From positions 176,309-240,308 of the forward strand of contig JAUIHS010000002.1 in assembly GCA_030432255.1 (NCBI GenBank): DNA of 64,000 bases. Reading direction: 5' to 3'. Numbering within the stretch: the stretch's first letter is position 1; each line of letters opens with the position of its first letter. Position numbers and translations under genes: made by a program. The notes under the pieces were generated by a model. It was not told where the DNA came from. It was given only the letters and a program-made list of their open reading frames with translations, and ran no database searches. Of this stretch, positions 18,516 through 27,757 are shown piece after piece. Origin of the DNA: Phycisphaerae bacterium. GTDB taxonomy: Bacteria; Planctomycetota; Phycisphaerae; Phycisphaerales; UBA1924.

Positions 18516-20990
18516 CTACTCGACCACTTCCTGCCATCCACGCGAAGTCACGCTCCCATCGCGCTCGATCGACACTCGAATCGCGCCTTCTGAGGCGGTC
18601 GTATGCCATCTGCGATCGCGCTTGACGTGGTCCCATCGCTCGTCGTGCAGGCGACGGGGCCCCGTGGACTGGATGGCGACCTCGGGGTTGATCCAGAGGA
18701 CGAAGTCGAAAGCGGCCGGGCGAGCGCTGCCGTGGTGCGGCACCTCGAGGACCGCTGCCTGCAGGTCGGGATGGGACGCCTCGAGTTCCAGCATGGCTTC
18801 CGTTTCGATATCGCCACACATCAGCAGATGCCGCAGCCCTGCATCGGTCGTGACGGCGATGTCGAGCACCACCGAACTGTCATTGTCGCGCCTCCAGGTC
18901 CTGCCTTCGGGCGGTGACAGCACGGTCGCCGCGGCGTTGCCGATCTGGAACGTGTCTCCTGCGACGAGCGCCTCGACTGCGATTCCGCGCAGCTTGAGTT
19001 CGCGCATGAGTTGATGCACCGGGCTCTCCGGATCCCTGCCGACAGCGATCACGGTTTCTCCTGTCAGAACGCGCTCGACTCCGAATCGTTCCACGATGTC
19101 CGGCAGCGCGAGGTAGTGATCGAGATTGGCGTGTGAGATCACGACCGTCGGTATGCGCCGGACCCCAAGCGCGCGCAGGGCGTCAGGGAGTTCGCGCTCT
19201 CCCAGGGCGAAGTACGATCCGCCGCAGTCGTAGAGCAGCGCCTCGCGGCCTGAACGGATCAAGTGGCAGGAGCCATCGCCCACGGCAATGGTGTCCAGAC
19301 GCAGCACCTCGTCCTCCGGCAGGCTCGGTGTGCGAATCGCCAGGACTGCCCATGCCAGCAGCACGAGCGTCGCGATCAGTGTGCGCGGATCAAGCCAGTG
19401 GCCGCGAGTCATCCACCATACCGTCATCAGCAGCCACGCCAGTGTGAACGGAAGGGACAGTCGCGGCACGTAGAGCGTGCCTCCGGGCGTATTTTCGAGG
19501 GCACCCAGCAGCAGAAGAAGCCACTCGGTCACGTTGAAGCAGAGGGGTGCCGCGATGCCGGCCAGTTCGGGTGAGACCAGGCTGAGCAGTGTCGTGATGT
19601 AGCCCAGACCCAGCGTGACAACAACCGGGGGCATGATGAACAGGGTTCCGATTGCGGCCCATGGAGACACGATCCCGATGTGAAAGGCAATGACGGGTGT
19701 CGCGATCAGCCATGCACACAGGGATGCAGAGCATGCCGATCGCATCCACTCCCACACGGCGCGCCACGCGCCGATCTCGTCGCGCCGCGGCCGCGGCCCG
19801 AATGCATGCATGTGAAATCGATCCGACAGCAGGATGAGGGCAGCCACCACACCGAAGCTCAACTGGAATCCCATGGACCACAACTCAAGCGGCCGCCACA
19901 CGAGTACACCCACCATGATCCATCCGAGCACCGTGATGCGGTCGTATCGTCGGCCGGATGACTCTGCGAGGAGCAATCCCAGGATCATCGCGGTGGCTCG
20001 GATCACCGGGGCGTGTGCGGGCAGGAGCAGCACGTATCCGACCATGACGATGGTGAGGAGCAGGGCTTCGAGCCGCGGGCGCTCTCCGGTCAGTCGTACG
20101 CTGATCACGATGAAGCCGGCGAGGATGCCGAGATGGAGGCCGCTGATCGCGAGGACATGGGCGAGGCCGAGTCGAATCATGCTGTTGTTGACCTCGGTGG
20201 AATCGGCGTCGCGCTCGCCGAAGAGCAATGCCTTCAGGACCGCGCGAGCTTGGGGATCCGCGTCCGGGTGTGCGAGCCACTCCGCTGCCCGCTGTCGCGT
20301 GCTCCGTTTCAGTTGAGCGAACCTGTACGGCTTTGCTGGTTCGATCATGCGCACGGCGCTGACAGAGGCCCCGCCGAGCCGTCCGTCGATTCCGATCTGC
20401 GCACCGAACCGGCGCACATCGCGCGCGCCCGGGTTACGTGGCGGATCGAGGGTGCGGGCGAAGCCGGTGATCTCCACGAGGTCGCCGGCAGCGAAGTCCG
20501 GCTGATCCCCGTCGAGTCGGACCCAGAGCCCGCCCTGGATCGGGATGACCGCGCCCTTGGTGTCGATGATCGCGCGGACACGCAACTCGAAGCGCGTCAC
20601 GTCGTCGGTCCATGCGAACGCCGAGAATCTGCCGCGTTGCAGTGGTTCGACCCTCGGCGTGTCCACAACTGTGCCTCGGACACAGAGCAGTCGCGGCTCA
20701 TCTCCGAGGTATGCGCGCAGGCGTTCGGGTGCTCTCGACTCGATGCGCCATGTATGCCAGGCCATGCCGAGTGCGACAACGGCCAGCGTCAGACCGATGC
20801 GCCGTGTCGGTCCGCGCAGCAGGACGCCGGCGACTGTGAGTGCCGAGGCGATGATCGCGAGCAGCCATGCGGGCGTATCGAGACATTGCTCTGAGATGCA
20901 GAGTCCGGACGAGAAGAGCGCAGCGACCACGAGTGAACGTCGCGACGCCGGCCGACGGGTGTCGGCGGGTGCACCAGTGCTTGACGACAT
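18516..20990 (-). CDS. comEC: ComEC/Rec2-family DNA-uptake channel protein
   Basis: 824 residues, the normal full length. It is the putative inner-membrane channel for single-stranded DNA in natural transformation. An N-terminal DUF4131 region with membrane helices is followed by the Competence domain (VLAISGLHLGILAGF, ARDVRRFGAQIGIDGRLGG before it). A C-terminal metallo-beta-lactamase-like domain has LLYDCGGS, SHANLDHYLALPDI and VLEVPHHGS. The metal motif reads HxNxDH rather than HxHxDH, which is common in ComEC and may affect nuclease activity. No other com genes are adjacent. Confidence 0.9.
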   Translation of the reverse strand: MSSSTGAPADTRRPASRRSLVVAALFSSGLCISEQCLDTPAWLLAIIASALTVAGVLLRGPTRRIGLTLAVVALGMAWHTWRIESRAPERLRAYLGDEPRLLCVRGTVVDTPRVEPLQRGRFSAFAWTDDVTRFELRVRAIIDTKGAVIPIQGGLWVRLDGDQPDFAAGDLVEITGFARTLDPPRNPGARDVRRFGAQIGIDGRLGGASVSAVRMIEPAKPYRFAQLKRSTRQRAAEWLAHPDADPQARAVLKALLFGERDADSTEVNNSMIRLGLAHVLAISGLHLGILAGFIVISVRLTGERPRLEALLLTIVMVGYVLLLPAHAPVIRATAMILGLLLAESSGRRYDRITVLGWIMVGVLVWRPLELWSMGFQLSFGVVAALILLSDRFHMHAFGPRPRRDEIGAWRAVWEWMRSACSASLCAWLIATPVIAFHIGIVSPWAAIGTLFIMPPVVVTLGLGYITTLLSLVSPELAGIAAPLCFNVTEWLLLLLGALENTPGGTLYVPRLSLPFTLAWLLMTVWWMTRGHWLDPRTLIATLVLLAWAVLAIRTPSLPEDEVLRLDTIAVGDGSCHLIRSGREALLYDCGGSYFALGERELPDALRALGVRRIPTVVISHANLDHYLALPDIVERFGVERVLTGETVIAVGRDPESPVHQLMRELKLRGIAVEALVAGDTFQIGNAAATVLSPPEGRTWRRDNDSSVVLDIAVTTDAGLRHLLMCGDIETEAMLELEASHPDLQAAVLEVPHHGSARPAAFDFVLWINPEVAIQSTGPRRLHDERWDHVKRDRRWHTTASEGAIRVSIERDGSVTSRGWQEVVE

Positions 20991-21018
20991 GTTGTTGATC
21001 TCCCCGGAAGTCTCCTCG

Positions 21019-22023
21019 TCAGGTGAAGGACCGATCGAACCATTCGATCGTCATCTCATCGATGAGAGGCCGCTCGTCATGGATGCGATGCAGGTTGTGG
21101 CAGATCATGTCGACCGCCTGTTGCCAGTAATTGGGGCTGGCCGCACCTACATGTGGTGTGACGATGACATTGGGCATGGTCCAGAATGGCGATGTGGTTG
21201 GAAGTGGCTCCGTCTCGAAGACATCAAGCCCCGCCCCCGCGATCCGCCGACGGCGCAGCGCTTCGATCAGGGCATCCTCATCGACGACGCCACCCCGACT
21301 GACGTTGACGAGAATCGATGATCGCTTCAGCCGTTTCAGTTGACGGCGCCCGATCAGGCTCTCCATGGAAGGCAGCCTGGGTGCCGCGACGATCACGATG
21401 TCGCTGAGCGTCATCAGTTCGTCGATCTCGCTGAAGGGAAGCGTCATGTCGGAATCGAAGTAAGGGTCGTCGGCCTGGTGATTCAGGGTGACGAGGTGGA
21501 CACCGAAGGGCTTGAGCCGGCACGCCATTTCGTGTCCGACTGTTCCGAGTGATACGAGTCCGACGGTGGCTCCGGTCAAAGAACCGGACTCGCTGGCAAC
21601 CGTGTTGGTCGCCCAGTGATGCTCGTCCTGGAAGCGGATGGATCGGTCGAGACCTCGAACCAGAGCGAGCGCCAACGCGATGGCGTGCTCAGCGATCTGG
21701 GGAGCGCGCACGGTGGCTGCTGTCGTCACGCGCACGCCACGGCGGATCACGTCCGCGAGTGAGCCGAGCGTATCGCCGGCGGAGTTCGTCAACTGGATCC
21801 ACTTCACATTGGATCCAACCCGACCAAAGACTTCTTCCGTGAGGGGAAAGCCGATGAGGTGGTGCGTTTCGGGGAGGACGTTCAGCAATTCGCCATGGGT
21901 CGAAACCTGGCGGACATCCGAGTCGGGGCCCGCCGCATCGCGAATGCGCTCGACATGCATCTTCGGGAGCGTCCAGCCCGAAGTCTCGTTGAAGACGGCG
22001 ACGGTCACATTCGTCTGCGTCAT
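21019..22023 (-). CDS. D-isomer-specific 2-hydroxyacid dehydrogenase
   Basis: 334 residues, NAD-dependent oxidoreductase of the D-2-hydroxyacid dehydrogenase family. It has the nucleotide fold (TVGLVSLGTVGHEMA, with GxSxGxxG in place of the usual GxGxxG), the catalytic arginine in VNVSRGGVVDEDALIEAL, glutamate in GLDVFETEPLP and histidine in TPHVGAASPNY. Substrate cannot be told from sequence. It lies 22 bp downstream of the acidic membrane protein and 28 bp upstream of comEC. A second paralogue is at 27758-28717. Confidence 0.88.
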   Translation of the reverse strand: MTQTNVTVAVFNETSGWTLPKMHVERIRDAAGPDSDVRQVSTHGELLNVLPETHHLIGFPLTEEVFGRVGSNVKWIQLTNSAGDTLGSLADVIRRGVRVTTAATVRAPQIAEHAIALALALVRGLDRSIRFQDEHHWATNTVASESGSLTGATVGLVSLGTVGHEMACRLKPFGVHLVTLNHQADDPYFDSDMTLPFSEIDELMTLSDIVIVAAPRLPSMESLIGRRQLKRLKRSSILVNVSRGGVVDEDALIEALRRRRIAGAGLDVFETEPLPTTSPFWTMPNVIVTPHVGAASPNYWQQAVDMICHNLHRIHDERPLIDEMTIEWFDRSFT

Positions 22024-22045
22024 GCCGCCAGTGTAACGGGTCGGT

Positions 22046-23596
22046 TCAGTCGTCGGTGGTCGGAGAGGCCGCTGTCACTTCAGTGCCGGTCGGTGCCGTG
22101 GCCGCCCCCGCTGCGCCGTTGGACTGATCGCCGCGAAGCAGCACGCCGACCCAGACGCAGACGGCAAGGAAGAGCACATTCAATGCCGCATAGCCGAGGT
22201 AGGTCCTGTACTCAGGCTTCACGAAGCGAAGGGGGTAGCTCGTCGCGGCGAGCGCCGGTTCCGCGAGTGTGCCGACCGACCGGCCCTTGTCGATCAGCGC
22301 GGCGACGCCTGTCGCTCGGGTTTCGACCTCGGCCTCGGCATCGGGTGTTTCGGCCGAGGGCTGGGTCGTGTCGGCATCGCTCTCGGCAACCGCAGCTGGT
22401 TGTTCCTCGCCGGTCTCGGACTCAGACTCGGCGGCTGCATCAGTCTCCGCGGCCGGCTCGGCTTCAGGCTGATCTTCGGTCTCAGAGACGGTTGTTTCGA
22501 CAGCCGGGTCGGCGTCGGTCTCCTCGGCGGGTGCTGCTTCGGCCGCCTCTTCGCCGGATGATTCCGGCTCCGCAGCGGGCGCGGGCGACTCATCGTTGAC
22601 TTCGGCAATCGGCTCGGATTCCGGTTCCGATTCCGGCTCAGGGACTGCCTCGTTGACTGGGGCGGCTTCCGATTCGGGTTCCGCGGCTGAGGGTTCGTCA
22701 ACGACCTCTGCGATCGCTTCTTCGACAACGGTCTCACCGGTCGCTGCGGCATCACCCTCCGCATCCGCGTCGGCGGTGGCTTGGGGGTCGGCTGCCTGGA
22801 CGTCGGTCTCGGCGGGCGCCTCAGGTTCGACCGCTTCCACGGCGGCCGCGTCTTCCTGCTCGAGGTCTGCTTCACCCTCTGCCGCGGGCCCGGTCTCCGC
22901 TGGCTCAGTGGACTCCGGTGGCGGGGCGACATCGGTCAATTCGTCGACGGCCTGTGTCGCTGCTGCGGCGGACTCCATGGCGGCCGCGAGGCTCGACTCG
23001 ATGTCGAGTTTCTCTTCGTTCCCGGCGCTCTCTTCGAGCGGAGGGTTGTCGGGGCCCGAGGCGGCAACTGATTCCGCTGCTGCCTGCAGCGCGGCTTCGA
23101 GGTCGGCGTCCAGATCCAGGTCGTCAGAGGGTGCCGGTTCGTCGGATTCTGAAGGAGCGGCCTTCTTGTCGAGGTCCATCACGGACTCGAGTTCCGCGGC
23201 GAGCGTGCTGGCTGCGGCGGCGAACTCGTCCACTTCAGTGCCGGCGTCCGGCGTGGCTGAATCGTCCTCCTGGATTTCGTCGACCGGCGGCTCGGTGGTG
23301 GGCGGCTCTTCGGTGGTTGCCGCGACGTCTTCAGCCATGGCATCCGGTGAGGCTTCGACAGGATCAACCGGCCCTTGGTCGGGATTGGCTCCGGCATCAT
23401 CGATCGGCGACGAGGTGGCCGCCGCGATGTCTTCGGCACTCTCGGGGGTGGTGGTTGCCTGGGCTTTGTCGTCATCGAGGGCGTCGAGGCCCTGCTTCAT
23501 GTCGTCGAGCAACGTATCGATCTGCGCGTCGAGTTCCTCGTCGGGGGCCTCGCGCGCATCATCGGGGTCCTGGATGTTCGGGTTCGACTGCGACAT
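22046..23596 (-). CDS. Large acidic Ala/Glu-rich protein with a C-terminal membrane segment
   Basis: 516 residues from the ATG at 23596 (MSQSNPNIQDPDD). Residues 1 to about 420 are almost wholly Ala, Glu, Asp, Pro, Ser, Thr and Val without clear repeats, which predicts disorder and strong negative charge. The last 90 residues change character: TRATGVAALIDKGRSVGTLAEP, then one strong membrane helix (YLGYAALNVLFLAVCVWVGVLL) and a short tail. It looks like a tail-anchored protein with a long acidic cytoplasmic part. No family recognised. It heads the comEC unit. Confidence 0.65.
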   Translation of the reverse strand: MSQSNPNIQDPDDAREAPDEELDAQIDTLLDDMKQGLDALDDDKAQATTTPESAEDIAAATSSPIDDAGANPDQGPVDPVEASPDAMAEDVAATTEEPPTTEPPVDEIQEDDSATPDAGTEVDEFAAAASTLAAELESVMDLDKKAAPSESDEPAPSDDLDLDADLEAALQAAAESVAASGPDNPPLEESAGNEEKLDIESSLAAAMESAAAATQAVDELTDVAPPPESTEPAETGPAAEGEADLEQEDAAAVEAVEPEAPAETDVQAADPQATADADAEGDAAATGETVVEEAIAEVVDEPSAAEPESEAAPVNEAVPEPESEPESEPIAEVNDESPAPAAEPESSGEEAAEAAPAEETDADPAVETTVSETEDQPEAEPAAETDAAAESESETGEEQPAAVAESDADTTQPSAETPDAEAEVETRATGVAALIDKGRSVGTLAEPALAATSYPLRFVKPEYRTYLGYAALNVLFLAVCVWVGVLLRGDQSNGAAGAATAPTGTEVTAASPTTDD

Positions 23597-23726
23597 GTCC
23601 GAAGTCTCGCCTGCACTTATCGACCGCAAACGAAACGGACTCTATTTCCCGTCGTCAGGATATCATCCCCAGGCGGACCAAACGGTACGACCCTCAACAT
23701 CGGAACCCATATCCGGAACAAGAGCA

Positions 23727-24443
23727 TTGGCGCGGCACACGATCTATTTGGACAACGCCGAGTTCAGGGGGGATGAGTTGGTCATCTCGGGGGATGAGGC
23801 TCGACACGCGGTGCGCGTCAAGCGTGTCCGTTCAGGCGACAAGGTCCGGCTCGTCGACGGATGCGGAACGGTCATGACGACCGAAGTGCTTGACGCCGGC
23901 CGGGATCTCGTCCTGAAACTGCTGGAGACGCGCAGGGTGCCGCGTCCGACACCCCGCCTGGAAGTCTGGGGCGCCACTCCTAAGGGCGCGCGGCTTGACC
24001 GGATGGTTGACGGTCTATGTCAGGTTGGGGCGGCCTCGTGGATCCCGACGACTTTCGGTCGTTCGGTGGTCGACCCGAGATCGACGAAACTGGATCGCCT
24101 GGAACGGATCGTGACCGAGGCGGTCAAGCAGTGCGGTCGACCGTGGCTGATGGAGATCGGGGGTCGATCGACTTTCGCAGATGCGATCGATGCACCATCG
24201 GAGGTTGCCGTGGTGGTTGCCGATGCGAGCGGCGACGCACCGATCCCGCAGGCTTGCACGGAGATTCGCCTGCTCATCGGTCCGGAGGGTGGTTTGACGG
24301 ATCAGGAACTCTCACACGCTCGTGACGCGGGTGCTCAGATCTGTCGATTCGGATCGCATACGATGCGCACGGAGGTCGCGGCGATGGTGGCTGCGGCGAT
24401 TCTGCTGGCGCACCAGTCCCACCCCACGGAGAACGGATCATGA
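23727..24443 (+). CDS. rsmE: 16S rRNA (uracil-1498-N3)-methyltransferase
   Basis: 238 residues. The start is taken as TTG at 23727 (ARHTIYLDNAEFRG) because no ATG fits the family's N-terminus; the open frame further upstream is the reverse of the acidic gene. RsmE/SPOUT features: ISGDEARHAVRVKRVRSGDKV, WGATPKGARLDRMV, EAVKQCGRPW and the SAM-binding knot LLIGPEGGLTDQEL with FGSHTMRTEVAAM. It modifies U1498 in the decoding region of the small subunit. Its stop overlaps the next ATG (ATGA). Confidence 0.9.
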   Translation: MARHTIYLDNAEFRGDELVISGDEARHAVRVKRVRSGDKVRLVDGCGTVMTTEVLDAGRDLVLKLLETRRVPRPTPRLEVWGATPKGARLDRMVDGLCQVGAASWIPTTFGRSVVDPRSTKLDRLERIVTEAVKQCGRPWLMEIGGRSTFADAIDAPSEVAVVVADASGDAPIPQACTEIRLLIGPEGGLTDQELSHARDAGAQICRFGSHTMRTEVAAMVAAAILLAHQSHPTENGS

Positions 24444-25609
24444 ATCGTCTGGCCCTCGTCACGCTGGGAATCGTCATTGCAGGCAACATGGCACCCGCCG
24501 CGGCGATGGCCATCGATGAGGCGCATTACCAGCAGGCGCGTGAGATGATCAAGGATTCCATCGCGTGGCTGCGCACGCAGCAGGACCCGAAGACGGGTGG
24601 CTGGAGCATTCCCGATGAGGGGCCGTCCATTCCGGCCATTACCGGCCTGGTGCTGACCGGCATGCTTGATGAGCCGGACATCGATGCCAGTGATCCCACT
24701 GTGCAGCGTGGCACGGCGTACCTGCTGGGGAATCGTCAGCCGGACGGCAGCATCTCAGACCGCATCCTGCCCACGTACAACACGTCCATCTGCCTTTCGG
24801 CGCTGGCGCGCATCAACACGCCGGAGGCGGCGGCGGCGATCGGTCCGGCGCAGGCGTACCTCAAGGGTCAGCAGTGGGCGGAGGATTCGGTGAACAACGG
24901 GGAGACGTCATCTGTCGACCGGAGTCATCCCTTCTACGGTGGCATCGGCTATGGGTCGCATGGTCGTCCTGACGGTTCGAACCTGAACTTCATGCTGCAG
25001 GGTCTGCATGACTCGGGCCTGGATTGTGACGACGAGGCCTTCCAGCGTGCGGTTGTCTTCCTGGAGCGCATCCAGATGCACGGGAAGATCAATGACATGC
25101 CGTACGCCAGCGGTTCACAGCAGGGCGGCTTCATTTACGCGACGGGTCCGGAGTCGGACCAGGCGGGCGAGGGCGAATCCAAGGCGGGCATGATGGAGGA
25201 GACGCTCTCGGACGGCACGGTCGCCTCCCGCCTGCGCGCCTATGGATCGATGACGTACGCCGGATTCAAGAGCTATATCTACGCTGACCTCGATCGGGAT
25301 GATCCCCGCGTCCGCCATGCGCTGCGATGGATCGAGCAGAACTACACGTTGGAGGAGAATCCGGGTGTCGGCGACCAGGGGATGTACTACTACCTGGTGA
25401 CCTTCTCGCGGGCGCTCGATGCGTGGGGCACCTCGACCATTTCGACAGCGGAGGGTGAGCGTGACTGGGCCAACGATCTGGTCGATCGCCTCGCCGAACT
25501 TCAGCAGGACGACGGCTCGTTCCGGTCAGTCCACAACCGCTGGAAGGAGAATGACCCCGTTCTGATCACGGCCTATGCCCTGATCGCCCTCCAGCACGCT
25601 ATCGACTGA
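24440..25609 (+). CDS. Exported alpha/alpha-toroid repeat protein (squalene-cyclase/prenyltransferase-like fold)
   Basis: 389 residues. A signal peptide (ALVTLGIVIAGNMAPAAAMA) is followed by repeats of the QxDDGSF/QxPDGSI type (LRTQQDPKTGGWSIP, LGNRQPDGSISDR, LAELQQDDGSFRSVH). These are the hallmark of the terpenoid-cyclase/prenyltransferase (alpha/alpha)6 barrel. The DXDD motif of squalene-hopene cyclases is not seen, so cyclase activity is unlikely. Planctomycetes encode many such exported proteins of unknown role. It is translationally coupled to rsmE. Confidence 0.75.
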   Translation: MNRLALVTLGIVIAGNMAPAAAMAIDEAHYQQAREMIKDSIAWLRTQQDPKTGGWSIPDEGPSIPAITGLVLTGMLDEPDIDASDPTVQRGTAYLLGNRQPDGSISDRILPTYNTSICLSALARINTPEAAAAIGPAQAYLKGQQWAEDSVNNGETSSVDRSHPFYGGIGYGSHGRPDGSNLNFMLQGLHDSGLDCDDEAFQRAVVFLERIQMHGKINDMPYASGSQQGGFIYATGPESDQAGEGESKAGMMEETLSDGTVASRLRAYGSMTYAGFKSYIYADLDRDDPRVRHALRWIEQNYTLEENPGVGDQGMYYYLVTFSRALDAWGTSTISTAEGERDWANDLVDRLAELQQDDGSFRSVHNRWKENDPVLITAYALIALQHAID

Positions 25610-25726
25610 TCCCCGCCCTCCTGCACTTCCTCGATTCCTTGTCTGGTCCTCAACCTGCATCGAGCCGATGACGGGTCAGGTATTCTGCCCTTCCCATCAC
25701 CTCAAGTCCCCTTCCCGATCCCGTAC

Positions 25727-26608
25727 GTGAACTTCTGGCAAGCTGTCATCCTGGGTCTCGTCGAGGGTATCACCGAGTACCTCCCTGTCAGTTCGACGGG
25801 GCACCTCATCATCACGGCATCACTGCTCGGACTGGACGGTGAAGATCGGAAACAGGCGATCGATGCCTTCAACATCATCATCCAGGGCGGTGCGATCCTT
25901 GCCGTCATCGGGTTGTACTTCCCGCGCATCCTGCGGATCGTCAACGGATTGCTCGGCCGCGACAAGGCGGGCTTCCGTCTCGCGATGCACCTGCTGATCG
26001 CGTTCCTCCCGGCCGCCATTCTCGGCGTGCTGTTCAACGACTTCATTGAGTCGCACCTTTTCTCGACCGTTCCGGTCCTCGCGGCTCTTTTCCTGGGCGG
26101 CGTCTGGATGATTGCGCTGGATCGCTGGCGCGAGCGGCGACTGGCGTCCGCATCGGATGAAGAGAAGGCGTCGGTCGGGCGGGCGATCACGGAGTTGACG
26201 TGGTCGCGTGCGCTGGCGATCGGCCTGTTTCAGTGCGTGGCGATGTGGCCCGGCACGAGCCGGTCGATGATGACGATTGCCGGGGGGACGCTGCTGGGCC
26301 TGAAGCCGAAGGAGGCGGCGGAGTTCTCATTCCTGCTTGGCCTGCCGACGCTGGGTGGGGCGTGCGTCTACAAGTTGGGCACCAACATCCTCGATGCGCG
26401 GGAGACGGGCAGGCCGAACCTCTTCGAGGAACTTGGCCTGATGCCGGTGGTGGTGGGCGTGGTGGTCGCGACGATCTCCGCGGCCCTCGCGATCCGCTGG
26501 CTGGTGTCGTTCCTGAACAGGCACGGCCTGAAGGCATTCGGCTGGTACCGCATCGGATTGTGCATCGTGCTGGGGACGCTGATCGCCGCCGGGGTGGTGA
26601 CGGTGTAG
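25727..26608 (+). CDS. uppP: Undecaprenyl-diphosphate phosphatase
   Basis: 293 residues, polytopic, BacA family. It recycles undecaprenyl pyrophosphate, the lipid carrier for peptidoglycan and other envelope polymers, in the cytoplasmic membrane. Both signature motifs are present: EGITEYLPVSSTGH (13-26) and PGTSRSMMTIAGG. The start is GTG at 25727, fixed by the family N-terminus; no ribosome-binding site is visible before it, so it may be leaderless or weakly translated. Confidence 0.95.
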   Translation: MNFWQAVILGLVEGITEYLPVSSTGHLIITASLLGLDGEDRKQAIDAFNIIIQGGAILAVIGLYFPRILRIVNGLLGRDKAGFRLAMHLLIAFLPAAILGVLFNDFIESHLFSTVPVLAALFLGGVWMIALDRWRERRLASASDEEKASVGRAITELTWSRALAIGLFQCVAMWPGTSRSMMTIAGGTLLGLKPKEAAEFSFLLGLPTLGGACVYKLGTNILDARETGRPNLFEELGLMPVVVGVVVATISAALAIRWLVSFLNRHGLKAFGWYRIGLCIVLGTLIAAGVVTV

Positions 26609-26615
26609 GGAGTTG

Positions 26616-26664
26616 TCGGTATTCGGCACCCGGCATCCGGCAACCAGTACTCGGGCTCGGGAAC
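26616..26664. repeat. Heptameric repeat island, seven phased units
   Basis: Seven consecutive 7-bp units without a break in phase, beginning tcggtat, tcggcac and ending cgggaac, between uppP and the padR promoter. This is the longest single run in the window. Confidence 0.7.
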
Positions 26665-26689
26665 TCTGTTCCAACGCGAAACCTTCCCC

Positions 26690-26717
26690 TTGACTTTCGA
26701 GGGGAGCCCGTTATCCT
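26690..26717 (+). promoter_or_regulatory. Sigma-70-type promoter of padR
   Basis: TTGACT (26690-26695), 16-bp spacer, TATCCT (26712-26717). Transcription would start near 26724, giving a leader of about 20 nt before the padR ATG at 26744. Confidence 0.6.
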
Positions 26718-26743
26718 CTCCATAGAAAGACAAGGGGACAACG

Positions 26744-27097
26744 ATGGCTGGGACGCCGGAACTGCTTCGCGGCACACTCGACATGATGATTCTCACCGTC
26801 CTTGACCGGCACGGCGCCGAGCATGGTTACGGCATCATGAGGCACATCCGGGAGACGTCGCAGGGGGTCCTGATCGTCGAGGAGGGGTCACTCTACCCGG
26901 CGCTGCACAGACTCGAGAAGCGCGGCTGCCTTTCTCACGAGTGGCGACGGAGCGAGTCCAACCGGCGGGCGCGCTACTACAGCCTCACGCCGAAGGGCCG
27001 AAAGCGACTCCGGGAGCAGGTCACGGACTGGAACGTTGTTGCCGAGGCCGTGAACCACGTGCTGCGGCCGCAACCAGCACCGAGGCCGGCCACATGA
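26744..27097 (+). CDS. PadR-family transcriptional regulator
   Basis: 117 residues. It starts with the family sequence ELLRGTLDMMILTVLDRHGAEHGYGIMRHI and continues EEGSLYPALHRLEKRGCLSHEWRRSESNRRARYYSLTPKGRKRL, a winged helix with the usual wing. This is the short PadR_s1 type with no effector domain. The stop overlaps the start of the next gene (ATGA), so the pair is translated together. Such short PadR regulators commonly sit before membrane or ABC-permease genes and repress their own operon; here the partner is the SLBB-like membrane protein. Confidence 0.92.
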   Translation: MAGTPELLRGTLDMMILTVLDRHGAEHGYGIMRHIRETSQGVLIVEEGSLYPALHRLEKRGCLSHEWRRSESNRRARYYSLTPKGRKRLREQVTDWNVVAEAVNHVLRPQPAPRPAT

Positions 27098-27726
27098 GCG
27101 CTACCGCCGCCGGACATCCCGAGGCACCCACACCGTGCGACCCATCACCGGAGATCGATGACGAGATTGCCTTTCACCTTGAGCAGCGTGCCGGGGACTT
27201 CATCGCGGCGGGTCACCCACCCGATGCGGCGATGGCGATGGCGCGGGAGGCGTTCGGCGACGTTGAGGCTGTTCGACGCGCATGCATTCGCATTCAGAAC
27301 GGAGGAATCACCTTGATTCGGCACATTCACACGGTTGTGACCACGGTCCTGGCGATTGCCGTGATCGCCCTCGCGGTCGGGATGTACACGCAGTATCACA
27401 GGGCGCGGGTTCAGACTGAGGTGGCCCTCGCCGCACAGCACAATCTGCTCGCTCAACTCGATGAAGAGCGTCGGGCGGAGCGGCAGGCGGCTGATGCCAC
27501 TGTGTACGTCAGCGGTCCCGGCATTGCGCGACCCGGCGTCTACCATCTGCCGGCTTCGGGCACGTTGACTGTTCGGCGCCTTCTGATTGCCGGTGGCGGC
27601 GTCGAACAGGCTGAGGCTGGTGTCGTCGAGGTTCGCCGCACGAATGGCGATGTCATCGAGTTGCGACTTGATGATGTCGCTCAGGACGTGGACCTTCAGC
27701 CCGGTGATGTGGTGGAGGTCCGCTGA
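27094..27726 (+). CDS. Membrane protein with permease-prefix-like N-terminus and periplasmic SLBB-like domain
   Basis: 210 residues. The N-terminus (EIDDEIAFHLEQRAGDFIAAGHPPDAAMAMAREAFGD, about 18-55) resembles the permease-prefix helix seen at the start of PadR-linked MacB/FtsX-type permeases. A single membrane segment (VVTTVLAIAVIALAVGMYT) and a short coiled region follow. The C-terminal 75 residues look like an SLBB (beta-grasp) domain: VYVSGPGIARPGVYHLP, LIAGGGVEQAEAGVVEVRR, QPGDVVEV. SLBB domains are known from polysaccharide export proteins. No permease core is present, so the prefix is detached from its usual partner. Confidence 0.7.
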   Translation: MSATAAGHPEAPTPCDPSPEIDDEIAFHLEQRAGDFIAAGHPPDAAMAMAREAFGDVEAVRRACIRIQNGGITLIRHIHTVVTTVLAIAVIALAVGMYTQYHRARVQTEVALAAQHNLLAQLDEERRAERQAADATVYVSGPGIARPGVYHLPASGTLTVRRLLIAGGGVEQAEAGVVEVRRTNGDVIELRLDDVAQDVDLQPGDVVEVR

Positions 27727-27757
27727 GCATCGCGCTTGCCCCTGATACACTTAGGGC

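Noticed and set aside
22596..23726. Plus-strand open frame continuous with rsmE (615 codons)
   Set aside because: It is the serine/alanine-rich complement of the acidic protein gene on the minus strand. The RsmE family begins only at 23727.
26616..26664. Heptamer run as a CRISPR array
   Set aside because: Units are 7 bp, degenerate and have no spacers; no cas genes are in the window.
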